From the NCBI GenBank assembly GCA_009667805.1, contig CM019065.1, positions 156,217,333 to 156,281,332 on the forward strand: a stretch of DNA of 64,000 nucleotides, given 5' to 3'. Below the pieces are notes generated by a model, which saw only the letters and a program-made list of their open reading frames with translations, searched no databases and was not told the origin of the DNA. Of the stretch, positions 1-12,801 are shown one piece after another (within the stretch, counting starts at the first letter, position 1; every line of letters begins with the position of its first letter). The translations under genes and the position numbers were made by a program. Source of the stretch: Leptobrachium leishanense (lineage: Eukaryota; Chordata; Amphibia; Anura; Megophryidae).

Positions 1-603
1 CCAGTTTTGCTGAGCCTTATTTCCATCAGTGTCTGGATGTTAGGGCCACTTGCTCTCCGGTGCCAGATGCGTACGTCTCTCCATCCAACTGATTCTCTGT
101 CCGGGCGGGATTGAGTGCAGGTGGTCCACCTCCCCACGTTCTCGCTTGCCTGCCACCAGCAGGACCTGTCTGTGCTTCCGTTTCATGTCCTTGGCAAGGT
201 GACAGCCCTCAGGGAGGTTGAATACCTACTCTTTTAGCCCCTGGACAAAGGAGCCATGCAGAGTCTAAGGCTACAGGCCCTATGTAGACCTCAGTACAGT
301 GACCAGGCACCCCCAATATGGCGACTGTAAGTGGTGTCCTACAGCACGAGGGAGGGGCCGCTAAAGGTCCAAGCAATATAAACCCAGCCAGTCCAGTTGC
401 TCACTGCTCCAATACTGATGCAGCTCCCTAGCTGATGCAGCTCTCTGTTATCATTAAGCCCACCTCTACTGTGTATTGATCTAGTATTGTGACCCACGAA
501 TTTACTTCCCTGCCGTCTAAATCAAGCATACACTACCCACTGACTGTGTCTCTGGTTCATCCTTCTGGTACCCTTCTTTGGCTCCCACTACAATCTGCTA
601 TAG

Positions 604-785
604 CAGTGTTTCCCAAGCCTCTCCTCGGGACCCTCAACCAGGCCAGATTTTGCAGATCACCTCGGGGAAAAGAAGACTGAATCCACCAATCACTGAGCAG
701 CAAATCATATCACCTGTGCTGAGCTTCAGATATCTGTCAAACCTGGCGAGGCGGAGGGTCCTGAGGACAGGTTTGGGAAACACTG
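604..785. mobile_element. hAT-like MITE, family 1, copy 1
   Basis: This 182-bp palindromic element has ends CAGTGTTTCCCAA and TTGGGAAACACTG. It is flanked by a perfect 8-bp direct repeat, TGCTATAG, at 596-603 and 786-793. Eight-bp target duplications are typical of the hAT superfamily. It has no coding capacity; open frames across it are incidental. Three more copies lie at 12802, 23869 and 47761. Confidence 0.88.
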
Positions 786-1436
786 TGCTATAGTAATAGT
801 TAATGGATTTCCCTCCCATGAACCAATAGGATACTTGACACTGGATGACTGGAGATTATATATCTTTATTACCAAAATTAGATTTTTCAAATAATGCATT
901 CTGTAAAACAGTAAACAAAGCCGCACCCTGTACTAGCCACCATAGTTTATTGTTGTTGCAAAGATGATATGTTCGACAATCTTGATAGGGAAATTGAAAT
1001 AGCAGCAGGAGAAGATTCAGTGATGAAGTTTCTCCTACCACTATTTGAATTTTCCTTTTCGGAAAAGCCAAAGTTTATTGTCATTACGACAAGGGAAATA
1101 TACGGTAGTTAATGAATACCGCGGCTAATGTCTACCTGTGATGTGGAGTACCGGACAGGTCTCCTTAGATCTAAATGCTTATGCAGTCATTGTCAACAGC
1201 CCAGCAATAGCTGCAAAAACTGATAAGATTTATGTTATACCATGTTCTTAAACAAGCGTGAGATCAATCCAGGCCTGAGACATAGAAAGAGGTATAAGGC
1301 GAGATTGGATGAGCAGAAATAGTCTTCTCCAGAATCCGATTTAATCTTTTGTACAGTCAGAGCCACAGATCCGAAAGCCCCCCCTTTTTTTAAAAAATAT
1401 TTTTTCATAACCATCCAATGTTTGTTCGGATCATTA

Positions 1437-1660
1437 AACTAAAACTGACTTTTCACCTGCTCCCATACCATATGCAGCTGCAAATTTTTAAATTAAACTA
1501 TGAAACCATGCATATATTTACATATATTATAGCATACCCTCTCCATTTAACATGCAAATGTACTCCAATGTTTCAGAACACCTTCTGTCGCTAATTAATT
1601 TGCTGAATTATAATTAGACTAATCCTGCATAATTAATAAGCGCAGGCTCCTTTTTTTTAA
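1437..1660. promoter_or_regulatory. Candidate conserved noncoding element
   Basis: This unique stretch inside EBF2 intron 6 is dense in homeodomain-type cores (several TAATTA/AATTAA), with an OTX-type TAATCC near 1620, an exact POU octamer ATGCAAAT at 1552-1559, and adjoining CATATG and CAGCTG E-boxes near 1470-1480. It lacks terminal inverted repeats or a relative elsewhere in the window. EBF loci in vertebrates are known to carry many deeply conserved noncoding elements. Conservation itself cannot be tested from one sequence. Confidence 0.4.
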
Positions 1661-2617
1661 TGTGTTGGAGGCTCTGTAAGACTCTGCGCAGCTTTCTATA
1701 AACTGCTAAATAAGTGTTAGAAAACGCAGTAAATAAACACGACGAGGAGGGGGGTGTTGAGGAAAGGGCTGGCACGTCAGTAACGGGGCGTGGGGGGGAT
1801 CGTTGCCAATGAAGGCACTTTATGTCTGCCCGCTAAGGTGCAACTGAGTGCGAATTTACAGAAGACACGGAGCAGTGACCACAGAAGGTTATAATGCGGC
1901 GTGTAGTATGGAGTTTGTAGGAAGTGGGTGGAAAGGATTAGCGAGCCGTATGTTACATTAGTACGTGTAATTCTATTAAAGTCGTAGGGTACATCAAAGC
2001 CTCAAATGAAAGCCTGGAGCTTGCAAGCTCTGTTGATGCCGACGAGAGTCAATTTCGTCCCAGGTGCCAGGAACAGCTGAGAGATCCAGTGAAACGATTA
2101 AGCTCCATTAGTGCTGAATCCGCTCAGTGATGGAAAAGGGGGCTCTCCAAGTATTTCGAGCCAAGGAACACTATAGGGAGGGGATGCTGGCAGAATACCT
2201 AACCGTTACTATGCATTCACAGCTAAAATGTTGCCCAGGCATGGAGAATAAAAGCATTGTAGCTCCTGTTCCGCTTCTTTATAAAGACGATCACTGGATG
2301 CAATGTCTACGTATTTGTATTTAGACAACAAAGTTCAACACACAATTTTATCTTCCCTACAGAACTTAATGCACTTAGACAGGCTTTAGGATATCAGTGA
2401 TTTTGCAACTGGATACTTTTGGCTAATGCCTGGTATCATCCACTTGTGTATGGAGGGAAATGAAGATGGAACATTCAATGTATTTGAAGTTGGTACTGGT
2501 GGCTTCATTACACAGGAAAGGGAAACTGGAATTTTGAATTTGTAATAAAAAAAGTTATACATAATGGCTACGGACTCCAATGTGTGAAATTTGGACATTT
2601 AGACATTGTAAGGTTAT

Positions 2618-2745
2618 GTAATAATTATTTATCATTTATATAGCTCCTATAGTTTCTGCAGCGCTTTATAAGAGCCAAAGGGAACAAGACACACATAATC
2701 AAAGTCAAACATAACATGGAAACGAGTAATATAAAGTAGTTACAG
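2618..2745 (-). mobile_element. LINE (L2-type) 3' tail fragment
   Basis: The plus strand reads TATCATTTATATAGCTCC, then GCAGCGCTTTATAAG. This is the reverse complement of the tail found at 29190-29220 (GCGGAATATGCTGGC, then ACTTTATAAATAAAG). It is an old 5'-truncated copy that is hard to bound on its far side. Confidence 0.55.
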
Positions 2746-2830
2746 GCTGATGGTATCAGAAAGATTAAGATTTTAAGGCATTTAGAGGTTGGTGCTGATG
2801 GACAGGCGATTAGAACATGTCAGACTGAAC

Positions 2831-2916
2831 CAGATGTTTCAGAACTACATGTTTCATCATGCTTAGTCACTCTTGAATGGCTGAGCATCATGGGACATGT
2901 AGTTCAGAAACATCTG
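2831..2916. repeat. Palindromic MITE-like element, about 86 bp
   Basis: The arms CAGATGTTTCAGAACTACAT and its near reverse complement at 2897-2916 flank a short centre. The 'aactacat...catgtagtt' core is of a type common in fish and amphibian hAT-like MITEs. No clear target duplication was seen. Confidence 0.55.
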
Positions 2917-3173
2917 CATACCAAGTTTCGCTATCTCTGACCTAGAGCCTGACTTTCAAGTTAAGACGCTCACTATGCGTAAAATATGGTCAGTTAGAAG
3001 TTACACTGTTTAACCATGGAGGCAGTAAGGTTGCTGGCAATAAACAATCACCAGGTGCAAGAAGACCAGAATGTTTATTCTTATTTATTATTATTATTTG
3101 TAGTGAAAGAAAATAAATTTTGTAATATAGGCTACATAACGATATTTGGAGAGTGACACAACAGGGGTTATTC

Positions 3174-3768
3174 AGAGAGAGCCGATCTGGCCCTGAAATG
3201 TCACCGAACAGGGAATTTCCCCGTACAGTGGCTTTTCAGAGCCATTTGGCTATTCAGAGAGCAGGCAGTTTGCCAAATTTTAGTGATCTGCCAGCAGGTA
3301 CAGTGCCTGTTCGAAGGCAGTGACATCCCCCATAGTGAAGTTATGGTTAATCTATTCAAAGAATATTTAATATTTAAATAGTTTTTTCTTTTTTCTGTAA
3401 CAGCCCTTTTTATTATCAGTCATTGGATCTATATGTGTAAATTCCAGACATTTTCGTTCAGTAGTTTTTTTGCAAACAGCTTTTACATTTTGACACTTTC
3501 AATCATATTGTTTTTGTTTTTTTTCCCGTTCGTCAGCTTGTCGGCTTTTTCCGGCAGCTGCTCTGCTCTGTGTTCGGCGGCTTGTCAGCTTTCTCCGACT
3601 TGTTCGGCATGCTTTTTGCGGCGGTTCCGGCGGGTTTTCCCTGCACGCTGGGGACACTGCGGTGAATGCAGAATTCACTGCAGAGTGGGGAACTTTGATT
3701 CTCCGAAGTGCAGGGAACGAGAGAGCACCGAAATGTCAGTGACATTTCGATGCTCTCTGAATAACCCC
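3174..3768. mobile_element. Long GGGTTATTC MITE, family A, copy 1
   Basis: This copy of about 595 bp starts GGGGTTATTCAGAGAG and ends CTCTCTGAATAACCCC. The interior shares long stretches with the copy at 32091, including the segment with TTTTTTTGCAAACAG and the GC-rich part around 3530-3700. Beside the right end lies a hairpin, with arms at about 3721-3738 and 3739-3756. An open frame at 3433-3780 is not a gene: it crosses the element's end and is not kept in other copies. Confidence 0.85.
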
Positions 3769-4910
3769 CAATGTCTATGAAAATAAAGGAGTTGGGAAGC
3801 TGTACATATCGCAGCAAGTGAACTACAACTAGTTCGGACAATGGAAATTCTTACATAATCTCACAGAAATCCCTTCTGTGATAGAAATTACACGTCAATT
3901 TAGCTGTCCATATGTAGGAAACAAATGAGCTTGTCACCATTCTTGCATAGGAATAAAAATGCATTATCGGGGTGGGAATGTCATTTTTACTTGTACAGTG
4001 GTGATTATTCACTAAACAGTGAATTGTTAAATTCATATAGACTACTAAAACAACCTCTGGATGCCATCAGCATATTCTGTAAGAAAAAAGTCAGGCTCAC
4101 CAAAATCTTTGTAATACCAGACAGGTGTACAAAGCATTTCATTGCCAACATGTCCCGTGTCGGCAGATAAAGTGTATGTGTCAATCACAGTACATACTAT
4201 GTCAATCACATACATACTCGGTATTTGGAGCCAAATATTCACATCACTAGAAGTTGCCAGAGTGATGCTTATCCGATATATGTTTGTAACTTAGAGGTCC
4301 AAGAGTTTTGATCCCCTTCTCAAGCCCCTGGGGTGTATGATACATTTTTAAGAATGATATCACCTCGCTGTGCAGCTGTTCTATATCCCTCCATATCATG
4401 TAGCTATTAATTACTGCCTGTTGTGGACACAGCTGCATCAGCATCACTGTATCACAAAGTGGGGTGTGTGCGTGCATATGTGTTTGCATACATATGTAAG
4501 TGTGTATACATCACTATGTGTATGTCTCCATAAGCTACAAAGGTCTACACCCTTAGAGAAAATAGAGCTTTTTTGGTGGAAAAGCCCATATTAAAGCAAA
4601 TCCTGTTGGACCCATTTTTTTAGATTTAATAAAAGAGTTTTATTACAATTCTTGCAAAAAATAATAATAAACCTATCAATACCTTTAGTTCCAAAGTATC
4701 CCATACTGGAAGAAGGACCTCATTTAGACTGTGCTTCTAAATTCATAGGTGAATGCACAGTAACAAATGAGCTGCACGCTGCTCAACTCCAAATCTAAAT
4801 GCATTATTAAAACGGTTTATAAAAGATCAGAAACCAGTAGGTCCCCTTTCTCTTTTTTGTGAGATCACACTCATGGCAAAGATACTCATTGTTTCTCTCC
4901 ATAATTTAAT

Positions 4911-5393
4911 CAGGGCTCAAAATTTCAACTCCCAAGCTACTAACCAGGCCATAAGAGTTACTCGCCACCAGTTGCTCCACCTAACCCCTACCCAGCCCTT
5001 AATTCTGCCCCTAAACACACACACCCTTCAATTATCTTATGAAATTACACTGTTAAAGGTTTTATTTAGAATAAAGTTACAAAAGAAACATTAATACCCA
5101 GATATCAGACCCCAGATACATGTATACCCAGTCATCAGAGCCCAGTGTGAGCACAGCGAAGAGGAAGGGAAGCTCCTTTCCACTCCGCTGCCAGTGACAG
5201 AGACGAGCTGGGTCTGGTTAGGCAGCTGATCCCTGCCACCGTGCAGCCTGGGAAAGGGGGGGCTGCACGATGGCACCGCCGGAATACGCAGCATAAAATA
5301 ATTTAGTGTGCTGCCTGCGTGTGCATTTCTACTCGCCCTCACTTAATTTCCACTCGCCAAATGCGAGTAGGCGACTGGAAATTTTGAGCCCTG
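4911..5393. mobile_element. hAT-like MITE, CAGGGCTCAAAATTT ends
   Basis: This 483-bp element has inverted ends CAGGGCTCAAAATTTC and GAAATTTTGAGCCCTG. The flanks repeat ATTTAAT at 4904-4910 and 5394-5400. CAGGG...CCCTG ends fit the hAT superfamily; the duplication is 7 bp as read, against the usual 8. There is no coding capacity. Confidence 0.82.
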
Positions 5394-6278
5394 ATTTAAT
5401 CATTTGTTTCATTCCCACAAGTTTGTTCAGGCAGATGTTGTGGCAGGGGTTTTCAGAGAGCAAAAAAATAACCCCAATGATAAATAATACTGTTTGTGCC
5501 TTTTTAAAATGTGGTGTTGAAAATAAGAAATTAGGGGACTGGGCACAATCCCACTGTGTACAGGCACACTTATTGACTAAACCGTGCAACGTTTTGGCTT
5601 ACTGGCAGCATTTCTCAAGCCTAAAAGTGACTTAATATATGTCGTGTCAACAGGAGTAAGCCCTCAAAGACTTCTAATCAAACATTTTCAAGCCATGACT
5701 CAGTAAATGTCAGTGAAAACCCAAAGTTTCTATAGCTGGAAGTGTTCCTATTTTGGAATTGGAGTGGGCATTATTGAGAAGGGGCATCATCATACTGACA
5801 GGTGACCCTCTCTATTGCAGCAGCTCTAAGGCCGTGGTTACACTAGCACACAGAGCATGGAGGGAACATCCGTGAGAACGAGCATTCTCTCCGCTCGGAT
5901 GCCTGTGTGGCCACTACACTGAGCGCACATTAGCCCCAGCCCTCAGCATATGGAGGCTTGCACTTTGTGGGCCGTCGAGCATTTGTCGTAGCTGTTTGAT
6001 GGGGAGGGTTTCAGCACGTGCGGTGTAACGTATGAAACTATTACGCATGTTACACCGTGTGGCCGTCCCTGTCGAGCCGTCAGAAATCTGTGATGTACGC
6101 AGGGAGGAGGGGTTACACGGTTGCTGGTTGTTCAATACAAATAACAATCGATTTCAATGATTTTTGAACCATAGAAGAATCAACTTCTTTTCAATGACCA
6201 GAAAAGTGTCTCAAACCGTACTAAGCAATATTCCTTCTTTCAGTGTGAAGATGGGCATAGCTTGGAACCTTGCAGTGA

Positions 6279-6394
6279 AGGGATGTAGATTGTAGAACTC
6301 TGGCTTCCCAGATGTTGCTGAACTACACCTCCCGAGTCCCATGACTGCCACTACTGCCGCCAACATCTTTAGGGACCAGAGTTTGAGATCCCTG
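6279..6394. repeat. hAT-like palindromic MITE fragment
   Basis: The right arm ends GAGATCCCTG and includes GGGACCAGAGTTTG. The left arm has AACTCTGGCTTCCCAG followed by ATGTTGCTGAACTACA. Arm sequence matches the element at 19406-19545, so the two belong to one family. Confidence 0.6.
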
Positions 6395-6872
6395 CTGTAG
6401 ACTGTGATTCGTGTCTTAGGTGGACTATCAGGCACACAGTACTATAACATATAACTATATAATAACTATGCTATATTTGTTACATTTCTATAGCTCTCTG
6501 TTGTGCTATCAGTTTGGACACTTCCAAAGAGGAGCAGTCAGTGGCCAAGACTGGATGCACTGCCACCTATGTAATTCGACATATCAGAGAAACAATGAGG
6601 GTCATTTATAATGAGAAACCCATATCACAAAGTTCTAAAAGTGTTGGTCTCTATGGTAATTGCTCCCCTTATAAAACTTTGCTCCAGAGCGGCTATTTGT
6701 GTCTAAACCTTGTACCTGAGGTTTGAGGCAATAATCGAACATTACCTTGAAGTGCACAATAAGAGCAATATTACTTGACTTTTCTTTTAAATTATCGACT
6801 ACTTATATAATAACAGACTATTATTATTATTATTATACTGTGAAGATGACAAAGTGGAGGAATCAGAACATA

Positions 6873-7786
6873 CAGGGTAATTCAAAGAGAATCGAAAAGT
6901 CACCGCATGTTCGGTGACTTTTCGTTCTCTTCAATTCGGGGCGATTCGGCAATCCCATTCCGGCGACCCTGCGGTGTATTCAGCAAGCACCACAGGGCCG
7001 TCGAATTGCAGGGAAAGGCCACCGCAAACCCGACAAAAACTCACCACAAAAACCCAACGAATGCACGCCGAAACCCACAAAAACATCTAGATTAACCTGC
7101 CGAAAACACCGGAAAAACCCGAGCAGGAGCTGATCACACACAGCGCAGCCGCCGGAAAAAGGAAAAAGCCAACACCGCAGACGAATGGAGTGAATAAATT
7201 AGAAAAACAGTTTGCTTGAATGTTTGAAAAGTGAAACGCTGTTTGTAAATGAACTACTGAGCGAAAATGTCTGAAATTTACATATGAGGTCCAATGAATG
7301 ATAATAAAAAGGGCTGTTACAGAAAAAAAAGTACAGTTAAAAAAATGCTTAAAATATCCTAAAAAATCGATAAATAAAGAGACTCTTTACTGCAGAATAT
7401 TATAACCAACGGTTTATTAGATATTGAATTAAAACAGGAATATTTTTAACATTCAGCGCTGCGGAATATGCTGGCGCTTTATAAATAAAGAATAATAATA
7501 ATAATATGGGATTCGCCTGAATAAATCTGCCGCATGAAGCCACCGAATGGCAGGGAAATTCGTCAACTTTTCACTGCTGACTTTTACTCTCTGAATAGAC
7601 GAAGCATTGCTTCTCTATGGGGATTTCACTGCACTCGAACAGGCACCGTATGTGCAGGCAATTCGCCAGTATTTGGCGAATTGCCTGCTTTCTGAATAGC
7701 CGAATAGCCAGGAAAGGTAACCGTACACTGAATTTCAGCATTCGGTAACCTTTCTCCAGCCATTCAGATCTCTTTGGATAACCCTG
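6873..7786. mobile_element. Long GGGTTATTC MITE, family A, copy 2
   Basis: This 914-bp element starts CAGGGTAATTCAAAGAG and ends CTCTTTGGATAACCCTG. It is flanked by ATA at 6870-6872 and 7787-7789. Relative to copies 1 and 4 it is inverted: the hairpin (GAAAAGTCACCG and CGGTGACTTTTC) is beside the left end. An L2-type LINE tail has replaced a few bases near 7452-7505. The small frame at 6907-7095 lies in the GC-rich part and is not a gene. Confidence 0.85.
7452..7505 (+). mobile_element. L2-type LINE tail inside a MITE
   Basis: GCGCTGCGGAATATGCTGGC followed by GCTTTATAAATAAAG and an (AAT)n tail interrupts the MITE. In the copy at 15467 the same point reads AACATTGAAGCCTATGGG; here GAAGCCT has been replaced. 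It is therefore a retroposed tail or a repair patch. Confidence 0.7.
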
Positions 7787-8342
7787 ATAGTCCTAGAATT
7801 TACTTGTACTGTGTTTAATTATAACCCTCATAATATTGTACTCCATCTTCTTTTCATATTATTGTGCTCAATTTGTACATTATTTTTCCTGTGCATTTTA
7901 TTTCACACTATCCAATGTACATGTATATAGTACTTGGGCTAATTATCAATTTTATTCCATAAAATGTTTAATTCCGCCATCAAGTAATTTATATTTTTGA
8001 GTGCAAGCTCTTTTAAGCATTTGTTCTCCACGTTATCAGTCTCAATTATTTTAAGTATGCCATATACATATATTTTATCATTTACAGAGCTATTGGATTT
8101 GCCCATGGTTTCAATAAATTATATTAATATAATAATTTTACTTCACTATTTTTATTGTATTTGTAAATGAAGACTTTTGTTGTATACGAAGACTTGTGAT
8201 ACACGTACAGTTGCTTGTTTTCCCATACTACATGCCTGCAAGTGATGATTTAAATGCAGAAGTTAGAACGTTAATTATTTTTGCCCTGCCGTTGCTACAT
8301 TAGCCCTTAAATGGTCTAATATATTTAAAAAAAACATTCATA

Positions 8343-8770
8343 ATGAAACTAATCTATCATGATATTTCCATTTCAAATGTATGGTCTTCGAGCACTAATT
8401 GGAAGTATAGAGCTTTTTATCTACGTGAAATATTGACCCACCCAGGCTTCCTCAGTAAAGCCAAAATAGCGAAGATTGTGAGGTATAAATCACTAACTCG
8501 CCGCTTTGCGAACAAGGAAAAAAAACGAATCAAATTTGTCTACGGCCTAACTGCGCAGAGTCGTTGCTTCCAATTTAAAGGAACTCAATAGAGTCTGACG
8601 CCAGCGAACAGCACTTAATAAGCGGTGATGGATGGCGAAGCGAGATGTGCTTTCCTTGCTCGTGTTACCAGCCACGCTGTGCAGCCGGAGGGAATCTCAC
8701 TTTATGCCTCCCTAACTGACATCCGTGTCTCAAGGGGTGGCTGCCATCTTTAATTCATAGCAGCCCCCCC
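8343..8770. promoter_or_regulatory. Candidate conserved noncoding element
   Basis: This is a unique, mixed-composition stretch of about 430 bp with no repeats and no relative in the window, between two MITE-rich regions. It contains a TAATTGG-type core near 8396 and an 82-codon open frame (8343-8591) that has no recognisable domain and no splice context. I regard it as noncoding sequence that may be constrained, at low confidence. Confidence 0.28.
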
Positions 8771-9387
8771 CCCCAGGCAACACAAACATACAACTTCCCA
8801 TCAATTTACAGCACAGATTTGCAGTTCTAAAAATCAATGAGCTGATTTTTAATTCCATTTTTTCCCCTCTTTCCTACCCTAAGCGTACAAGATCGTCCGA
8901 TAACGAAGTCGTGGCCCCATTTAACATTCAAGGTCCTAAACGGTCACGTTGAATGAACGTGAAATAGGAGGCTGAGTTTGGCCTCGCAAAGGAATAGGAC
9001 AAGAGTGTTTTAAGTCATCATGTTTACAAAGGGATAGGAAATAGGCCTCAAGGATTTACATGGTTCAGAACTTGAAAAACAGAGTTGAAATGTCACTTTC
9101 ATTTGTTTACAAAAATTGCAAATTTATCCCTTTATCCCTTCTAATCAGTTTCAATCCAACAGACCAATATTTTACCTAGATTTACGGAGGCGAATGTGTA
9201 TACTATGTACATCAAAGTAGTGGATGAAGTGAGTGTTAATGATTATGGAATTTGTGCTTTATACCATTTACTTGCCACTTATTTCAATGAACTGCACAAA
9301 TTGGTTGGGCTTTGACCTTACATACAGTAACATATCATGAATAGAATAGAATATAATTTACGTGTAATGTTACAAAAAACACTTGTA

Positions 9388-9838
9388 GGCTAATGTCAGA
9401 CGAACGCAGAATGAGCGCACTCTGCATTGAAGATACTGCGTGAAGATACTGTACACACCGCACGATCCGTTTTTCTTGACAGACGTAGAAAAAAAAGGGA
9501 ACTATGGGAAATAAAAATAATATGAAAAATGCAAAAAATTTGAAAAGGATGTGAAAAGCCATTGTGTGCGTCAAGGTGCTGGACGTCGCAAATGTGCTGC
9601 GTTTGACATCTCATCACTCACACGGAATGCTACGTGGACATGGAGCACTCTGCGCGTCCGTCTAGCGGTTTTACATTCTTGCCTAACTTGCGTCCGTTTG
9701 CCACGTGCGTTGTGCGTGCGCAGTTCGGTGCGGACGCACTTATTGTGTGGTTCTCTATTGCTCATGATTCTATGCTACGACGGACATTAAACTGTGCGGC
9801 AACATGGACGTGATCACTGCATTCGTCTGACACAGGCC
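9388..9838. mobile_element. Harbinger-like MITE, family C, copy 1
   Basis: This 451-bp element starts GGCTAATGTCAGACGAACG and ends CGTCTGACACAGGCC. It is flanked by GTA and TTA, a slightly decayed form of the TTA duplication seen at the other two copies. It is GC-richer than the surroundings, and the open frames on both strands within it are incidental. Confidence 0.82.
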
Positions 9839-10730
9839 TTACTTAGCAAGGTTTGTGGAACAATATAGGGATTTTAATGCTTTCCGCAAGTTCATGTTCA
9901 AGTATTATGTTAACAGGCTCTCATGCGTACGCAAAGGAACCACGCACTCTTTTTTAAGATTAAAATGAATGGAGAATAGCTTGTGAAGGCAAGGAAATTG
10001 GCAGTAACCTACATTTACGTTTTTGCAAGTTTCATGACAATACATAAATAACTAAATCTTTCAATTAATAAAGACCATTACTGCTGTAGCAATAATGTAG
10101 CCCCTCTTGGCTGTTCTGTCTTTTACCGTAACCAGGAAGTGGTTGGATTTTGTGAGGGAAAATGTATGCAAAGAAGGAATTTTATAGTCATTTTAAACCT
10201 TTTAACTATATATTTAAAAAATAAACTTATTTTAATGTGTTTTTTACGTGGGTGTTGGGAAATCTTCAATATTCATCTAAGGGAGTCATGTAGTTCATCT
10301 AATCCAATAGAAGGACGTGCATTCCTCAACTTTTATTCACTCGTGCTGTGATGCTCCGCCCACCATTTTTACACAAGAAATATCAAAGAGGCCTGGCATG
10401 CACTGATTTCAGATTTAAAACTGCTTTATTCTTTGAGCAGATATACGTACTGTCATCGCTTGAGTCCCCAGTCGGGGGCCTTTCTTCAGAACACTGTAGC
10501 AATTTCAAATGCCTTATTCATACAGAAACAATATGGAGGTGAAGCGAGGGGTGTGGGAGGAGATGGACATGTGATGTGATTACCACAGCATGCTGCCCAT
10601 AGCAACTCTGTAACGTGTGACCAGATAACAGAAACAAAATGGAGATAAAATGTACCTTGCATATGTGGTTTCCATAGAAACCATAGACCATATTATAGCG
10701 ACATAATGAAAACAAGCACCAGTACGCTCC

Positions 10731-11246
10731 CTACAGCTAAAACGGGGACACTAAGGGGAAAAATTTGCATTCACTGTCACAAGCATCTCCTCCATGGTGT
10801 GGAGGCCTCTGCTGCCGGTTCACATGACCGGCAGGATCTCGCCTCTCGCGAGACCCTGCAGGACGGCGGAGTGATCGTGGAGGGAGACTAGGGACTTTTT
10901 TCCCCACTCTCACTCTGCGCCCCGGCAGCCCAAAGCAGTGGACCGTGCCACCGTTCTTGTCGCGGGATGAGAGGTGAGTATTCGATTTTTGGGGGGTTCC
11001 AATTGGTGCTGATTCTGCAGAAGCCGCTAATTACTCCATGCTTACACTTTGCGCTCCCCATGTTAAGCATAGGGAGAGCAAAGTGCAGTAAACTTGTACT
11101 AAAAAGCACTAATACCGATTCGCTAACAGATTTTTTAACTTGTTAGCGATCAGGAGGTAATCTATGCGGAACGCTATTACCTCTTTTAAACTAGCGTTAA
11201 TGCTCATTTATGTGACTGCTAGCGTTGAAGAGGTGATAGAGCCCTA
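10731..11246. mobile_element. Long GGGCTCTAT MITE, copy 1 (left end decayed)
   Basis: The right end reads GAGGTGATAGAGCCC. The interior (GGGACTTTTTTCCCCACTCT, then CGCGGGATGAGAGGTGAGTA) is the reverse complement of the copy at 35713. The left boundary is approximate. Confidence 0.65.
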
Positions 11247-11539
11247 AGTGTACCCACTGAAGTGTGGATCTGAAATCTATTATCCCAGTATGCGAAAAAA
11301 ATGATTTAAACAATAAAAAAACACTTTAAAAAGTGTATACATTTACACTAACAAAAGGAAAACAGGCTTTATATTTCCAATTTATATACTGTATATATAT
11401 ATATATATATGTGCATTGATGTCTGTATGTTTATTAATGTTATCATTTATATAGCTCTAAAAATTTTCTTAGTGGTTAGTTTAAAATAATAAATGTTTTA
11501 AAATATTAAGTGAGGAAGTAAGTATGTCAAATATTATTT

Positions 11540-11612
11540 ATTTATTTATTTGCAAAGTATTTTACCAGGAAGGATACATTGAGATTTCTCTCGTTTTCAA
11601 GTATGTCTGTTT
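11540..11612 (-). mobile_element. tRNA-derived SINE, 3' fragment
   Basis: TATTTTACCAGGAAGGATAC and the following TTGAGATTTCTCTCGTTTTC match the 3' part of the SINE at 27913-28124, in the same orientation. It is truncated after about 70 bp. Confidence 0.75.
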
Positions 11613-11639
11613 GTTCATACATCTCTCTCTCATTATGCC

Positions 11640-11812
11640 TATTTTAAATAACATAATTATTGGCAGTAGATTGTAAGCTCCTCTGAGCAGGACCCTCTAT
11701 ACCTCCTGTTTCTGGTTGGTAAGTTTGGAATTTTGTTAGTTTCCGTCCCCAATCCTTATTGTATATCACTGCAGAAACTGTTGGCACTATATAAATGGTG
11801 GCGATAATATTT
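11640..11812 (+). mobile_element. L2-type LINE tail, decayed
   Basis: AGATTGTAAGCTCCTCTGAGC, with TGTTGGCACTATATAAATGG further on, is the usual layout of an L2-type 3' untranslated tail, here diverged. The cluster of small minus-strand frames over it has no meaning. Confidence 0.5.
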
Positions 11813-12360
11813 TTTATATAATAAGAGGAAGGAGGCTGAGACGTCTGTCCCTTACTTGATTGAAAGGATTTTGTGGCTTCAATGAACATAATAATTTAAT
11901 TAATGTGTGAAACATGCTTAGATGTGATATAAATATCACATTTAATGTGGGTGATAATAATGGAAGATGTTTTCTGAAGTGATCTAGTGTAAACATCCTG
12001 TATGGGGGGTCACTCTCACCTCCCCTTTACCTCTCTGGAGACCCCCTGTTTACATAGGAATCCCCCAGGACTGAATGAACAAGCTGAGCAGATGTCTGGG
12101 GAGGGGGGAACGCCACTGACTGCTGTGGGGGAGGGAGTGAAAGGTTTGTAACAATAAAGGATGCCCATAGATCTGTGCTTGGGGCTGTCATACCCTTTGT
12201 CTTACTCTTTGTCCCACCATCACTAGGCGGGGACTGGGTGTCAGCAGTGTTCTTTTTTTGGGGAGGGGGGGTGCAGACTCATGGCCTCTGTTGACCCTCC
12301 TGGGAAAATCAAGTGCTGGAAATATTATGTGTTGACCTGGTGTCTACACTCGTGCCACCT

Positions 12361-12600
12361 GCGTATTTGTTTAGCAGCGTGGTGGGCTCTTGATTACATA
12401 AAGGATGGACGCTTCAGCCGTCAATGACTTGTTTAGACCCCTGTCATTGAAATGGCTTGAGAGGCTATGTAATGAATCTATTGAAGAGGATAAAAAGGTA
12501 GCAAGTACCTTTGGAGTCTCAAGGTAAAGAGTCATTTTGGTTTGATTGGTACCAGCAAGGTGGCTCAGTGCCACCACTAATTGTCGGCAACATTATTATT
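12361..12600. promoter_or_regulatory. Candidate noncoding element (weak)
   Basis: This unique sequence has balanced composition and several TGATTACATAA/GTAATGAAT-type words. No repeat match was found in the window. It is suggested only because it differs from the surrounding repeat-derived DNA. Confidence 0.22.
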
Positions 12601-12801
12601 ATTTAATTGAGTTTCATTTAAGGGAAATCCATCAACCTACTAGAAGATATAAAACTGAAAAACATTCAGGGAAGTGGTAGCAAGGACTGGGAACTCTATA
12701 GAGTGGTAACCTTCAAATCTGACCTTGCAAAGCATAAAATAGACCACAATAGCCCTACTTCAGCAATGTCGAGTTAGTTAGTGACTGTTGATTTATTAAG
12801 G

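Noticed and set aside
5831..6120. Possible MITE with GTGGTTACAC and GTTACACGG ends.
   Set aside because: The ends pair poorly and no target duplication was found.
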